From Neolewinella lacunae (GTDB taxonomy: Bacteria; Bacteroidota; Bacteroidia; Chitinophagales; Saprospiraceae): DNA of 64,000 bases. Of the stretch, positions 41,711 to 50,694 are shown piece by piece. Under the pieces are notes generated by a model. It worked only from the letters and a program-made list of their open reading frames with translations, was not told the origin of the DNA and made no database searches. A program made the position numbers and the translations under genes. The DNA lies in NCBI RefSeq assembly GCF_014349155.1, contig NZ_JACSIT010000138.1, positions 23,926 to 87,925 of the forward strand. The letters run 5' to 3'. The first letter of the stretch is position 1; each line of letters begins with the position of its first letter.

Positions 41711-43261
41711 TTAACTCATTTTGATCTCTTCGTCGTCGGCGTCGAAGAACTTGTAGGTCGTGATCGGGAAGTCGCCGTCCTGGACGATCTGCAACCAACG
41801 GTAGTACTTCAGGTACCACTTCATCTGGGTGCTCGGCATGCCGCGTTTGAGGTAGGCTGCCACGTAGGGGTGAACCTTCAGTTTGAGCTTGGCCTTGGGC
41901 CGTGCTTCCATGATGAAGTTGAGGTCGCGCTCAATATCGTCCGTCAGCAGAATGGTGGCGTTGATTTTGCCCGTTCCGTTGCAGGTCGGGCATTTCTCGG
42001 CGGTCGTGATTTTTACCTCAGGGCGAACGCGCTGCCGGGTGATCTGCATCAGGCCGAACTTGCTCAGCGGCAATACCGTATGCTGGGCCCGGTCGTTCTT
42101 CATGGCTTTGCGCATGGCCGAGGCTACTTCCTTGCGGTGTTCGGCATCGCGCATATCGATGAAGTCAATGACGATGATGCCGCCAATGTCGCGCAGCCGC
42201 AATTGGCGGGCAATCTCCTCGGCGGCCTCCATGTTGATCTTGAGCACCGCCTCCGCCTGGTTCTGGCTAGGCATCTTGTTGCCACTGTTCACATCGATGG
42301 TGTGCATCGCCTCGGTGTGCTCGATGACGATGTAAGCACCACTCGGCATGGTGGCCGTTTTACCAAAGCTGCTTTTGATCTGCTTGGTGATGGAGTAATG
42401 ATCAAAGATCGGTTTCGGGCCCTTGTGCAATTGAACGATGTTGGCTTTTTTCGGGGAGATTTCCGTGACGTACTTGCGTACCGTCTCGAAGAGGTCTTTA
42501 TCGTCTACTACGATGCGGCTGAAGTCCGGGGTAAGCAGGTCGCGCAGCAGGCCAGTGGTTTTGTCGACCTCGCTGAGCAGTTTGGCCGGAGCCTTGGCGG
42601 TCTTGGCCGCCTCGTAAATGGTTTCCCATTTGGCCGTCAGGATTTCCACTTCCTCCAGGAGCTCGCTCACCCCTTTGCCTTCGGCAGCGGTACGGACAAT
42701 GACGCCGAAGTTTTTGGGGCGGATGCTTTCGATCAATACATGGAGGCGCTTGCGCTCCTCGCTCGTGCTGATCTTTTTCGAGACCGCCACGGAATCGTTG
42801 AAGGGCGTCATCACCAAAAAACGGCCCGGAATCGTAATCTCACAACTCAGGCGGGGGCCCTTGGTGCTGATCGGTTCCTTGAGCACCTGGGTCATGATGA
42901 TGTCCTTTTTCTTGAAGACTTCGTCAATCTTGCCCGTTTTCACAATTTCCGGCTCCATCACGAAATTATCGAGCTGAGCCGTGGGGTTTTTGCCAGCGGC
43001 GGTAGTCTTGGCAAATTTTTGGAGGGACCGGACTTTCGGGCCCAGATCGGTGTAATGCAAAAACGCATCCTTCTTGTGCCCGATATCGACGAAGGCTGCG
43101 TTGAGGGGGGCAGTTACCCGGGTAACCTGCCCCACGAATACGTCGCCAACGGTAAACTGGTCGGTGGAGCGCTGGCGATGAATCTCCACCAGCGCCCCGT
43201 CTTCCAGCAGGGCGACTTCCACGGTGTTGCCCGTAGAAGAAACAATCATTTCTTTTTCCAT
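41711..43261 (-). CDS. rng: Ribonuclease G/E family endoribonuclease
   Basis: A 516-residue cytoplasmic endonuclease that processes 16S rRNA 5' ends and starts mRNA decay. The start is taken at 43261 (MEKEMIVSSTGNTVEVALLE). The S1 domain follows (VGDVFVGQVTRVTAPLNAAF, FVDIGHKKDAFLHYTDL), then the RNase H-like and DNase I-like catalytic region with the Mg-binding acids in HTIDVNSG and IIVIDFIDM, and the zinc-link CPTCNGTGK (~425), which joins subunits. At 516 residues, without a long degradosome-scaffold tail, it is RNase G-like rather than E. coli RNase E-like. The terminator hairpin follows at once. Confidence 0.95.
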   Translation of the reverse strand: MEKEMIVSSTGNTVEVALLEDGALVEIHRQRSTDQFTVGDVFVGQVTRVTAPLNAAFVDIGHKKDAFLHYTDLGPKVRSLQKFAKTTAAGKNPTAQLDNFVMEPEIVKTGKIDEVFKKKDIIMTQVLKEPISTKGPRLSCEITIPGRFLVMTPFNDSVAVSKKISTSEERKRLHVLIESIRPKNFGVIVRTAAEGKGVSELLEEVEILTAKWETIYEAAKTAKAPAKLLSEVDKTTGLLRDLLTPDFSRIVVDDKDLFETVRKYVTEISPKKANIVQLHKGPKPIFDHYSITKQIKSSFGKTATMPSGAYIVIEHTEAMHTIDVNSGNKMPSQNQAEAVLKINMEAAEEIARQLRLRDIGGIIVIDFIDMRDAEHRKEVASAMRKAMKNDRAQHTVLPLSKFGLMQITRQRVRPEVKITTAEKCPTCNGTGKINATILLTDDIERDLNFIMEARPKAKLKLKVHPYVAAYLKRGMPSTQMKWYLKYYRWLQIVQDGDFPITTYKFFDADDEEIKMS

Positions 43262-43968
43262 GCTTAAAAGCTGGGTTGGCGAATGTAGCAAAGCCCACCG
43301 CCGGAGGTTACCGGGGTGGGATGGGAAATTACTTACATTCCATACCATTAAAGCATACCACCGCAAGAAGGGAAATATCCCGGAGCAATCAGAGGCATTC
43401 GCCTGCGCGGTTGGCCATCAGCGTGGATCTTGGGCACTCACTGTGTGCATTGACGCTGCCCGGGCGGGCACCTTCCCGTCTTCCTTCCCCCACCGGAAAA
43501 CCGCTCAAGGGCAGTAATTTCCAAGGCAAAGGGAGGGCGAGAAGCCGCCGTTCAACTGGGTAACAAGACAAAAACAAACAGCAGCACCGGGTTTGCACCT
43601 CGTTTTAAATCATCGCACTAAGGCCGCTGAACCAGAAATTATTCAGTTGGGGGAAGTTGACCGTCGCACGCCCGCGTGGGGCGGCAGATGACGGTGAAGC
43701 TCTTTTTGCCACTCCCTTTGGCAGGAGATAGCGGGTTGGGTTGAATGGCCCGATTCTGGTTGATGGCAGGGCACCAAAGACAAGGGTAGGTCTTTATCGT
43801 TCAGGTGAGTGTCCTTGATGATGCTAAACTGATAAACGGAGGCGAAAGGGCTGAAAGTAAAACCGTTGCAAGGGCTGAAGCCAGCGCACCGAAACAAACC
43901 AGCAGGCCCGGCCGGAGTACCGTAGTACCCCGGCCGGCGTGGTATGTTGCAGTTCTCAAAGGAGAGAA
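43262..43968. other. 707-bp gap between rng and the COX24-like gene
   Basis: No frame here looks like a real protein; the longest minus-strand frame (43643-43897) has no known motif. The right end holds the strong hairpin at 43908-43937. A TACATTCG box just upstream of rng may be its promoter. Confidence 0.5.
43908..43937 (-). terminator. Strong hairpin after the COX24-like gene
   Basis: Arms CCGGCCGGAGTAC and GTACCCCGGCCGG (13 bp, one mismatch) around CGTA, 31 bp past the stop of the small basic protein gene. The downstream minus-strand sequence is only moderately T-rich (GGTTTGTTTC). Confidence 0.55.
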
Positions 43969-44064
43969 CTAGCGGTTTTTCTTCTTGTGGCGGTTCTTAC
44001 GCAGACGCTTTTTCCGCTTGTGCGTAGCGATCTTATGACGCTTCCGCTTTTTTCCACACGGCAT
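43969..44064 (-). CDS. AURKAIP1/COX24-domain small basic protein (31 aa)
   Basis: A 31-codon gene translated from the minus strand: it begins MPCGKKRKRHKIATHKRKKR and ends NRHKKKNR, with more than half Lys/Arg/His. This is the conserved bacterial AURKAIP1/COX24 peptide of Bacteroidota, related to mitochondrial small-subunit ribosomal protein mS38 and taken to be a ribosomal or ribosome-associated protein (established family, role inferred). Support for its being a gene: ATG and stop in place, a perfect TACCTTTG box 85 bp upstream, and a strong hairpin downstream. Confidence 0.93.
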   Translation of the reverse strand: MPCGKKRKRHKIATHKRKKRLRKNRHKKKNR

Positions 44065-44149
44065 AGGTTAGTCGTTTTGGGTTAAAAAATATGGTTTCGA
44101 TCGTTATCAGGAGTCAACTTCCCAGCGCAGAGCTGGTGGGCTGATCCGG

Positions 44150-44157
44150 CAAAGGTA
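44150..44157 (-). promoter_or_regulatory. Candidate -7 box for the COX24-like gene (TACCTTTG)
   Basis: A perfect TAnnTTTG match on the minus strand, 85 bp before the ATG at 44064. Confidence 0.55.
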
Positions 44158-44246
44158 GCGTTTCCGGGGCAAGTTTGGTGCTGCTTTACGGCGGCGAACG
44201 CCAGCGGGCTTACCAAACCACCTTAGATACTACACCTGAGAAGGTC

Positions 44247-45065
44247 TTATTGTTGGCTTCCCACCGCAGTACGGCGTGCTGCCACTAGTTCAGCACAGCG
44301 CGCACCCAGGGTGGCCGCTTCCTCGTTTTTCCCCAGATTTTCGTACACCTGGGCCAGGGGGCATACGGCATCGGGGTTGTTGGGGGCCAGTTCCAGCGCC
44401 TGCTCCAGGCGCCGGGCGGCGTTCTCGAGCTGGTTGGTTTTGATCGCCAGTTGGCCTAGGGTGATGTACACCCGAGCGTTCTCGGGGTAGCGTTCTACCA
44501 GTTCGCGCAGCAGCAGAATGCCTTTCATGGGCTCATTGGCTGGCGGGTAGTCGGTATAACTCAGCGCCAGGTTGATCCGGTGCTCGGGGTCGTCGGGGTC
44601 CAGGCTGATGGCCGCCTGGTAAGCCTGTTCGGCCTGGCTGGCGCAAAACTGCCGGGTTTTAGCGTCACTGTCCTCCCGTTGGAGGCAGATGCTGAAGGTG
44701 GTTCCCGTGATGCTCCAGGCCGCTTCGGTGTTGGCCAGTTCAGCGATTTGCCGGGCGTAAACGCCGGAGATGGCCGGGTGGCCAGCGCGGTACCATTCGC
44801 CCGCCATTTGTTCCAGCACCCGGATGCGGCTCGTATCCCCTTCTGCCAGCGGCCGGAGCTGATCCTCCAGGTTGGCCAGGGTAGCGATCTGCACCGGGCT
44901 TAGTTCCGCGCGGGCCGCCCGGATGAGCGACTCCAGGCCAGTAGCTTCCAACGGGCCTCGGTCTATGCCACTAGCCATATCCGGCGGCCTCACCGGGCAT
45001 CCCCAGTAAGTCACCAGCACCAAAAGCAGGCATACCGCAACGGCAATCCACTGGCTTTTGCCCAT
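44247..45065 (-). CDS. TPR-repeat protein with N-terminal membrane anchor
   Basis: A 272-residue protein. One hydrophobic helix (WIAVAVCLLLVLVTYWGC) at the start could be an anchor or a lipoprotein signal (Cys ~23). The rest is helical: an early helical pair, then tetratricopeptide repeats from ~145 (AYQAAISLDPDDPEHRINLA, ILLLRELVERYPENARVYI, AARRLEQALELAPNNPDAV, YENLGKNEEAATLGARCAEL). It is probably a periplasm-facing scaffold. The ATG shares one base with the stop of the HU gene upstream (TAATG), so the two are translationally coupled, a pairing common in Bacteroidota. Confidence 0.9.
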   Translation of the reverse strand: MGKSQWIAVAVCLLLVLVTYWGCPVRPPDMASGIDRGPLEATGLESLIRAARAELSPVQIATLANLEDQLRPLAEGDTSRIRVLEQMAGEWYRAGHPAISGVYARQIAELANTEAAWSITGTTFSICLQREDSDAKTRQFCASQAEQAYQAAISLDPDDPEHRINLALSYTDYPPANEPMKGILLLRELVERYPENARVYITLGQLAIKTNQLENAARRLEQALELAPNNPDAVCPLAQVYENLGKNEEAATLGARCAELVAARRTAVGSQQ

Positions 45066-45376
45066 TAGTCGTTGTCTTCTTCGTCGGGCAATTCCGTTAC
45101 CTTGTCTTTCACCTGCTCTACGAAAATCTTAGCTGGCTTGAACGAGGGAATAAAGTGCTCGGGGATCTCAATGGCTTTGTTTTCCTTGATGTGGCGGCCG
45201 ATTTTTTTCGCCCGGCGCTTCACCACAAAAGAGCCAAACCCACGAATGTAAACGTTCTCTCCCTGGGCCAAACTGATCTTCACCTCCCGGAAAAAGCTTT
45301 CCAGAGAGACCAACACATCCACCTTTGGGATGCCAGTTTTATCGGAGACGGTAGCGACGATATCAGCTTTCCTCAT
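45065..45376 (-). CDS. HU/IHF-family DNA-binding protein
   Basis: A 103-residue nucleoid protein. The family pattern is clear: MRKADIVATVSDKTGIPKVD for the dimerising helices, VYIRGFGSFVVKRRAKKIGR for the β-arm base, and KAIEIPEHFIPSFKPAKIF for the arm and last helix; the usual Pro at the arm tip lies in EIPEH. An acidic tail (VTELPDEEDND) extends the protein about 10 residues past typical HU. It bends DNA as a dimer. It overlaps the TPR gene by one base. Confidence 0.94.
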   Translation of the reverse strand: MRKADIVATVSDKTGIPKVDVLVSLESFFREVKISLAQGENVYIRGFGSFVVKRRAKKIGRHIKENKAIEIPEHFIPSFKPAKIFVEQVKDKVTELPDEEDND

Positions 45377-45567
45377 CTTATTTTTCTTGTTCGTTGGGAG
45401 TGGTTTTTCTAAAGCGACGCAAATATCGCAATTTCTTCGGGTTTAAGAACACTATCAGACATTATTTATTTAAAATCAGGCAGTTACAGTGGCCAGAGCC
45501 AGGCTGTCCAGCCCGTTTGCCCCTCTTCGGGGCCGTCTTTTTACGCCGCTTTGACGTTCGGAGGTGG

Positions 45568-45583
45568 GCGCGGCCGCAGGTGC
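45568..45583 (-). repeat. Dispersed 16-bp motif, GCACCTGCGGCCGCGC
   Basis: Exact intergenic copy, variable base G; inverted partner at 45678. Confidence 0.9.
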
Positions 45584-45677
45584 TGGCCCGCGGACGCAAT
45601 AGCTGGGGAAGTCGAACGCCAGCTTCTGACCGATCCGGCTACCTCTCGCCCTTTCGTGGCTCCTCCAACCTTCCCCG

Positions 45678-45693
45678 GCACCTGCGACCGCGC
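45678..45693 (+). repeat. Dispersed 16-bp motif, GCACCTGCGACCGCGC
   Basis: Exact intergenic copy, variable base A, just past the stop codon of the sigma-54 activator; inverted partner at 45568. Confidence 0.9.
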
Positions 45694-45699
45694 AAAAAA

Positions 45700-48255
45700 T
45701 CAACGCCCGAAATCGTTACGGCTGATGCCGAGCTTGTTCATTTTGCTCATCAGGGTGCGGCCGTTGACGTCCAGCAGTTCCGCCGCTCCGCCGGGTCCGG
45801 TGATTTTGCCCTTGCAACGGCGCAGGGCCTCGATGATGTAGCGCCGCTGCATTTCTTCGAAGGGCACGAGGGCGTCGGTACCGCTGAAGCCGATGCCCTC
45901 TTCGCTGCGGTCCGTGCGCCTGAGTGCGCGCAGGCTCGCCCCCAGGTTGAGCGTGGAGCCGTTGGCCGTAATCACCGCCCGCTCCACCAGGTTGATGAGC
46001 TCGCGGACGTTACCCGGGAAGTCGTAGGCCACCAGCTCGTTGAGGTCCCGCTGGTTGATCTGGGTGATGGTGCGGCCCATCTTTTCGGCGTACTGCCGGG
46101 TGAAGTGGTTGACCAGCACCGGGATGTCTTCGCGGCGTTCGCGCAGGGGCAGGTTGTGGATGGGGAAAACGTTGAGGCGGTAATAAAGGTCTTCCCGGAA
46201 GCGGCCCTCCTTGATCATGCGTTCGAGGTTGCGGTTGGTGGCGGCCACCACGCGGACGTCTACCGAAATGACCTCATTGGAGCCGATGCGCTGAATCTCT
46301 CCCTCCTGCAAGGCCCGCAGCAGTTTGGCCTGCATATCGAGCGGCATCTCCCCGATTTCATCCAGGAAGAGGGTACCGCCGTTGGCCAGTTCGAATTTCC
46401 CTTTCTTCTGGGCGAAAGCACCGGTGAAGGCACCCCGTTCATGGCCAAAAAGCTCGCTCTCGATCAGGTTTTCGGGCAAGGCGGCGCAGTTGACGCTGAC
46501 CATGCGCCGGCTGCCCCGACTGGAAAAATTGTGGATGGACTGGGCCAGGAGCTCTTTGCCCGTCCCCGTCTCCCCGGTGATGAGCACGGTAGCATCGGTG
46601 CCCGCCACCTGGCCGATTTGCCCCAGGATGCGCTGGTATTTTTTGGAGACGGTCAGGATGGGCCCTGCGGCGTGGACGGTCTCGATTTCGGCCTTGAGCA
46701 CTTCATTTTCGCTTTCCAGCTGGGCCCGCAACTCGTCTACCCGCTTTTTGGCCTGGGTCAGGCGGCGTTTGTTGTTGTGCTCCTGGGTGACGTCGCGACA
46801 GAGCACGCAGAGGAACAGCCGGGTTTCGGCGGCGACGGGTTCGAAGTGAACTTGCAGCGTCCGTTCGGTGCCACCGGGGTCGGTGTAAACGTAGTCGGTG
46901 GCGGCCTGAAGACGGGCCTCCAGGCGGTCCTGGCGAACTTGCCCGAGGGAAGGAACCTCGAGGTCGGGGAGTAATTCCTGAAGGGAGAGGCCCGTCAGTT
47001 CGCGGCTGGTGAGGCGGCTGAGCTTGCGGCGGGCAGCAGTGTTGAGCCACACGATTTGGCCGTCTTTATCCAGCCAGACGACCCATTCCTGAAGCATATC
47101 GAGGGTGGCGGATTGGAGCGCCCGGAATTCGGCATCTTCCTGGTTGCGGCTCACGTCGTGGGCGACTACAATGGCCAGTTCTTTGCCGTCTTCGCTGCGG
47201 TGCAGGTGAAGATTGGCCTGGATGGGGCTGGTGCCACCGTCTTTTCGCAGGGTGGAGAGCCTCAGTTCCTGATACGGCTGGGTAGGCAGGGCCCGCAGGG
47301 CGCTCTTCAGGGCGGGAAGGGCGGCTTCTTCCACCAGGGCGGCGAGGTTTTGGGATTGGAGTTCGCGGCGGCTGAAGCCGGTTTGTTCGCAGGCCCGGGC
47401 GTTGGCGAAGACGATGCTTTCGGTGGGCAGGTCCACCCAGTAGACGGCATCGAGGCTGTGGTCGAGGCTGGCCGTCCAGACGCCTGCCTCGCCGACGGGG
47501 ATGGGGTTGGCGCGGTGCTGCTGTTCGGGGCGGAGGGTGCCGTAGAGTTTGTAAACCTCCAGTTCGTTTTCTACGGAGTTGCCGCGCAGCCAGTAATTTT
47601 TGCTTTCCCCCTGGGCATCGGCCAGGGTGAGGGCTTGTTCGAAAGGCTTGGCCGAGGCCAGGGACCGTTGGTAGGTACTCTGGGCTTCGCGCAGGTGGGC
47701 GGCCGACACCTGGGGGGTGATTTTGGCCAGGAATTCTGCCGCCGGGTAAAAGTCCCTTTCGGGCGACCACCCCAGCCAGCGCCGGACATTGGCGGCCAGG
47801 TAGACCTGCCCGGTGCTGAGGTTGTATTCCCAGCCGCCCACTTCGCCGTCGCGCTGCACCGCCTCCAACAGGTCGGCTTCCCGCCGGCCCGCCTCCGTGG
47901 AAGAAAAAACGACCAGGCACAGCCGGTTGGCGTCCTGAAAATCATCGAAGCTGACCCAGCCACGGACGCTGAAGAGCTTGCCGGCAGCATTGACGAATTC
48001 CGTTTCCAGGCGTTCGCGCCCGGGGTCGGGCAGTTGGGCCCAAAACTTCTTCCAGCCCATGAGGCTGAAATGGGGGTTGATTTCGAAATAGGACAGCTCG
48101 GCCAGCCGGGCGAGGTCATAGCCAAGCAACTGGGCGGCTACGGTATTGCCCCCGCGGATCTTCCCCGCCTGGTCAATCCACACCACCCCTTCGGCCAGAA
48201 GGCTGAATGCTGCCTGGTGACGGTGCAGCGAAGTATGGGCGGGGGTTTCCGGCAT
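45700..48255 (-). CDS. PAS-domain sigma-54-dependent transcriptional activator
   Basis: An 851-residue cytoplasmic regulator; start at ATG 48255 (MPETPAHTSLHRHQAAFSLL). At least three or four PAS domains come first (LLAEGVVWIDQAGKIRGGN, DAVYWVDLPTESIVFANARA, QEWVVWLDKDGQIVWLNTAA), then a coiled coil (~500-540). The AAA+ domain has Walker A GETGTGKE (~560), the sigma-54 contact loop GAFTGA (~608) and LFLDEIGEM. A Fis-type helix-turn-helix closes the protein (GGAAELLDVNGRTLMSKMNK). The last PAS lacks an obvious cofactor residue. No receiver domain is present, so PAS ligand binding probably sets activity. The targets are unknown. Confidence 0.95.
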   Translation of the reverse strand: MPETPAHTSLHRHQAAFSLLAEGVVWIDQAGKIRGGNTVAAQLLGYDLARLAELSYFEINPHFSLMGWKKFWAQLPDPGRERLETEFVNAAGKLFSVRGWVSFDDFQDANRLCLVVFSSTEAGRREADLLEAVQRDGEVGGWEYNLSTGQVYLAANVRRWLGWSPERDFYPAAEFLAKITPQVSAAHLREAQSTYQRSLASAKPFEQALTLADAQGESKNYWLRGNSVENELEVYKLYGTLRPEQQHRANPIPVGEAGVWTASLDHSLDAVYWVDLPTESIVFANARACEQTGFSRRELQSQNLAALVEEAALPALKSALRALPTQPYQELRLSTLRKDGGTSPIQANLHLHRSEDGKELAIVVAHDVSRNQEDAEFRALQSATLDMLQEWVVWLDKDGQIVWLNTAARRKLSRLTSRELTGLSLQELLPDLEVPSLGQVRQDRLEARLQAATDYVYTDPGGTERTLQVHFEPVAAETRLFLCVLCRDVTQEHNNKRRLTQAKKRVDELRAQLESENEVLKAEIETVHAAGPILTVSKKYQRILGQIGQVAGTDATVLITGETGTGKELLAQSIHNFSSRGSRRMVSVNCAALPENLIESELFGHERGAFTGAFAQKKGKFELANGGTLFLDEIGEMPLDMQAKLLRALQEGEIQRIGSNEVISVDVRVVAATNRNLERMIKEGRFREDLYYRLNVFPIHNLPLRERREDIPVLVNHFTRQYAEKMGRTITQINQRDLNELVAYDFPGNVRELINLVERAVITANGSTLNLGASLRALRRTDRSEEGIGFSGTDALVPFEEMQRRYIIEALRRCKGKITGPGGAAELLDVNGRTLMSKMNKLGISRNDFGR

Positions 48256-48341
48256 GGGTAGCGAGTGACCCGGGCGAAGATAGCCCTTGGCGAACAATTG
48301 GGGAATTGCCTTGGGGTGTTTGGCGAGACGCCCCGGCACCA

Positions 48342-48363
48342 ACATTCGAATATGTTCGAATGT
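48342..48363. terminator. Perfect hairpin after fumC, ACATTCGAA family copy 2
   Basis: Arms ACATTCGAA and TTCGAATGT around TATG, 28 bp past the fumC stop (minus strand) and 86 bp before the sigma-54 activator start. Same word as 27511-27532. It is either a weak terminator or a palindromic protein-binding site. Confidence 0.5.
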
Positions 48364-48391
48364 CCGTCTTGGCAAATGTTAAGGAGCTGGG

Positions 48392-49786
48392 TTACAGCGT
48401 CCCGATCATGTCTTCCGGCTTCACCCAGGCGTCGAAATCTTTGGCGGTGACGTAGCCCAGTTCGATGGCGGCGGCCTTCAGGGTAGTGTCTTCGTTGTAG
48501 GCTTTCTTGGCAATGGCGGCGGCCTTATCGTAACCGATCCTGGTATTGAGGGCGGTGACGAGCATTAGGCTGTTATCGAGGTGCTGCTTGATCATCTTGC
48601 GGTTGGGCTCGATGCCGAAGGCGCAGTTTTCCTCGAAGCTGCGGGCGGCGTCGCCGATGAGGCGGGCCGACATGAGGAAGTTGAAAATCATCATCGGCTT
48701 GAAGACGTTGAGCTCGAAGTGGCCCGTTGCGCCGCCAATGTTGATGGCCACGTCGTTGCCCAACACCTGGGCCATGGCCATGGTGAGGGCTTCGCTCTGG
48801 GTGGGGTTCACCTTGCCGGGCATGATGGAGCTGCCGGGCTCGTTGGCCGGGATGATGATTTCGCCGATGCCCGAGCGGGGGCCGCTGGAAAGCATGCGGA
48901 TGTCGTTGCCAATTTTCATCAGGCTGACGGCCAGCGTTTTCAGTGCGCCGTGCGCTTCGACGATGGCGTCGTGGGCGGCCAAAGACTCAAATTTGTTCTC
49001 CGCCGTGCGGAAGGGCAGGCCCGTGAGTTTGGCAATTTCTCCGGCTACGTGGACGTCGTAGCCCTTCGGCGCGTTGAGCCCGGTTCCTACGGCGGTACCG
49101 CCCAGGGCCAGTTCGGCCAGGTGATCGAGGGTATTGCGCAGGGCCTTAAGGCCATGGTTGAGCTGGCTGACGTAGCCGCTGAACTCCTGGCCCAGCGTCA
49201 GCGGGGTAGCGTCCATGAAGTGGGTGCGGCCAATTTTGACCACCTCCATCATTTCCGTTGCTTTGGCCTGGAGGCGGTCGCGGAGCTGTTCCACACCGGG
49301 GATGGTGACGTCCACCAGCATCCGGTAGGCGGCGATGTGCATCGCGGTGGGGAAGGTATCGTTGGAAGACTGGCTCTTGTTGACGTCGTCGTTGGGGTGG
49401 AGGGCTTTTTCGGCATCGTTGAGGCTACCGCCGGCGAGGACGTGGCCGCGGTTGGCGATGACTTCATTGACGTTCATGTTGGACTGGGTACCGGAGCCCG
49501 TCTGCCACACGACGAGGGGGAATTCGTCGTCGAGCTTACCCGCCAGTATTTCGTCGGCCACTTGCCCGATGAGTTTGGCCTTGCCTTCGTCGAGCACGCC
49601 GAGGGCGACGTTGGTCTGGGCAGCGGCCTTTTTCAGGATGGCAAAAGCGCGGATGATCTCCGTCGGCATCCGCTGCCCGCCGATGTCGAAATTGGTGAAA
49701 CTCCGTTGGGTTTGCGCTCCCCAGTAGCGGTGGGCGGGTACCTCTACGTATCCGATGCTGTCTTTTTCCTGGCGGGTCTGGCTCAT
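48392..49786 (-). CDS. fumC: Fumarate hydratase, class II
   Basis: A 464-residue iron-independent fumarase that interconverts fumarate and malate in the TCA cycle, a cytoplasmic homotetramer. Family marks: [20 protein letters not shown] near the start, [55 protein letters not shown] and the signature [19 protein letters not shown], with catalytic Ser ~318. The length is normal and all regions are intact. A TACCTTCG box lies 25 bp upstream. Confidence 0.97.
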   Translation of the reverse strand: MSQTRQEKDSIGYVEVPAHRYWGAQTQRSFTNFDIGGQRMPTEIIRAFAILKKAAAQTNVALGVLDEGKAKLIGQVADEILAGKLDDEFPLVVWQTGSGTQSNMNVNEVIANRGHVLAGGSLNDAEKALHPNDDVNKSQSSNDTFPTAMHIAAYRMLVDVTIPGVEQLRDRLQAKATEMMEVVKIGRTHFMDATPLTLGQEFSGYVSQLNHGLKALRNTLDHLAELALGGTAVGTGLNAPKGYDVHVAGEIAKLTGLPFRTAENKFESLAAHDAIVEAHGALKTLAVSLMKIGNDIRMLSSGPRSGIGEIIIPANEPGSSIMPGKVNPTQSEALTMAMAQVLGNDVAINIGGATGHFELNVFKPMMIFNFLMSARLIGDAARSFEENCAFGIEPNRKMIKQHLDNSLMLVTALNTRIGYDKAAAIAKKAYNEDTTLKAAAIELGYVTAKDFDAWVKPEDMIGTL

Positions 49787-49811
49787 GCGGCTGGGCTATT
49801 TTTTTCGGGGA

Positions 49812-49819
49812 CGAAGGTA
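49812..49819 (-). promoter_or_regulatory. Candidate -7 box for fumC (TACCTTCG)
   Basis: TAnnTTTG-like with one mismatch on the minus strand, 25 bp before the ATG. Confidence 0.4.
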
Positions 49820-49977
49820 GCCATTACGGGGCGATTTCCAATGGGGCAGCACAATCTGCGACGAAGCAGCAGGGTAACGAAAAGCCCTACCACCGGGGCT
49901 GAGCCTCCAGGTTCAGTACCCACTTTGCTCCGATGGCAAATGCTCCACCGGGCCTGATCAACTAGGAGGTGCCCAGA

Positions 49978-50508
49978 CTAGCGGGCAAAAACCTGGGTCC
50001 AGTAAAAATCGCGCTCCCCCACGCCCAGAAATTGGTAATTCGCTCCCATAATGTTTTTACAATGGCCTTCGCTCTCCAGCCAGGCGCGCATGACGGCCTC
50101 GACGCTGCGGTAGTTCCAGGCGACGTTCTCGCCGACGGCCCGCCAGGTGAAGCCAGCGCGGGTGACGCGGTCGCCTACCCGGGAGCCATCGCTGCCCAGG
50201 TGCTGCATCTTGCGGTGGCGGGCCTGGTCTTCGGAATGTGCCTGGGCGGCATCACTCAACTGAGGGTGCAGGCGCAGCGCCGGCACGGCCGGCATCCGGG
50301 TCGTACCGCAAAGGCAACCACTGCCGCGTACGGCATTGACCCGTTGCAAAAATTCCTGGGCCATGGCCGTCGCTCCATCGGGCGCAGGATCGGCTACGGG
50401 TGCGGTGGGTTCATCTTCTGCCGCCGGTTCGCCGGTAACGATGTCGGTCTCGCAGCCACAGGACAAGAGGGCCAACAGCAAAAGAATGGGGAGGAAACGC
50501 AGGAACAT
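49978..50508 (-). CDS. CAP (SCP/PR-1-like) domain lipoprotein
   Basis: A 176-residue protein. A lipoprotein signal peptide (MFLRFLPILLLLALLSC) leads to a short acidic linker and a CAP domain (~48-176): AMAQEFLQRVNAVRG, LSDAAQAHSEDQARH, the two His of the CAP cavity (AHSED, GHCKN), VGENVAWNYRSVEAVMRAWL and GVGERDFYWTQVF. Bacterial CAP proteins are secreted, and their function is mostly unknown. The pair CLC in the N-terminal helix (GSGCLCGTTR) may form a disulfide. Monocistronic. Confidence 0.92.
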   Translation of the reverse strand: MFLRFLPILLLLALLSCGCETDIVTGEPAAEDEPTAPVADPAPDGATAMAQEFLQRVNAVRGSGCLCGTTRMPAVPALRLHPQLSDAAQAHSEDQARHRKMQHLGSDGSRVGDRVTRAGFTWRAVGENVAWNYRSVEAVMRAWLESEGHCKNIMGANYQFLGVGERDFYWTQVFAR

Positions 50509-50578
50509 GGGCTAAAGTCGTTCGGTGAAAGTAGCAAGGAAACGACTTTGGGGGGCGGGGATTGCATATCTAGTGCAA

Positions 50579-50627
50579 TAGTTCATAGTTCATAGTTCAT
50601 AGTTCATAGTTCATAGTTCATAGTTCA
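50579..50627. repeat. 7-bp tandem repeat TAGTTCA x7
   Basis: Seven perfect units between the CAP and DMT-transporter genes. It is the reverse complement of the TGAACTA array at 27604-27638. Scattered single TGAACTA units follow to 50695. Confidence 0.95.
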
Positions 50628-50694
50628 AAAGCAGCAAGATTCTATGTTCAAGTGAACTATCGACTACTGAACTATGAACTACAAGACTAGTGAA

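Larger units (their letters stand above)
45377..45699. other. Gap with an inverted pair of the 16-bp motif
   Basis: 323 bp without a gene between HU and the end of the sigma-54 activator gene. It holds two exact, oppositely oriented copies of the dispersed motif 94 bp apart (45568 and 45678). The second lies 6 bp beyond the activator's stop codon. Nothing else is recognised. Confidence 0.65.

Noticed and set aside
43643-43897. 84-codon minus-strand frame between rng and the COX24-like gene
   Set aside because: No motif, promoter or composition support.
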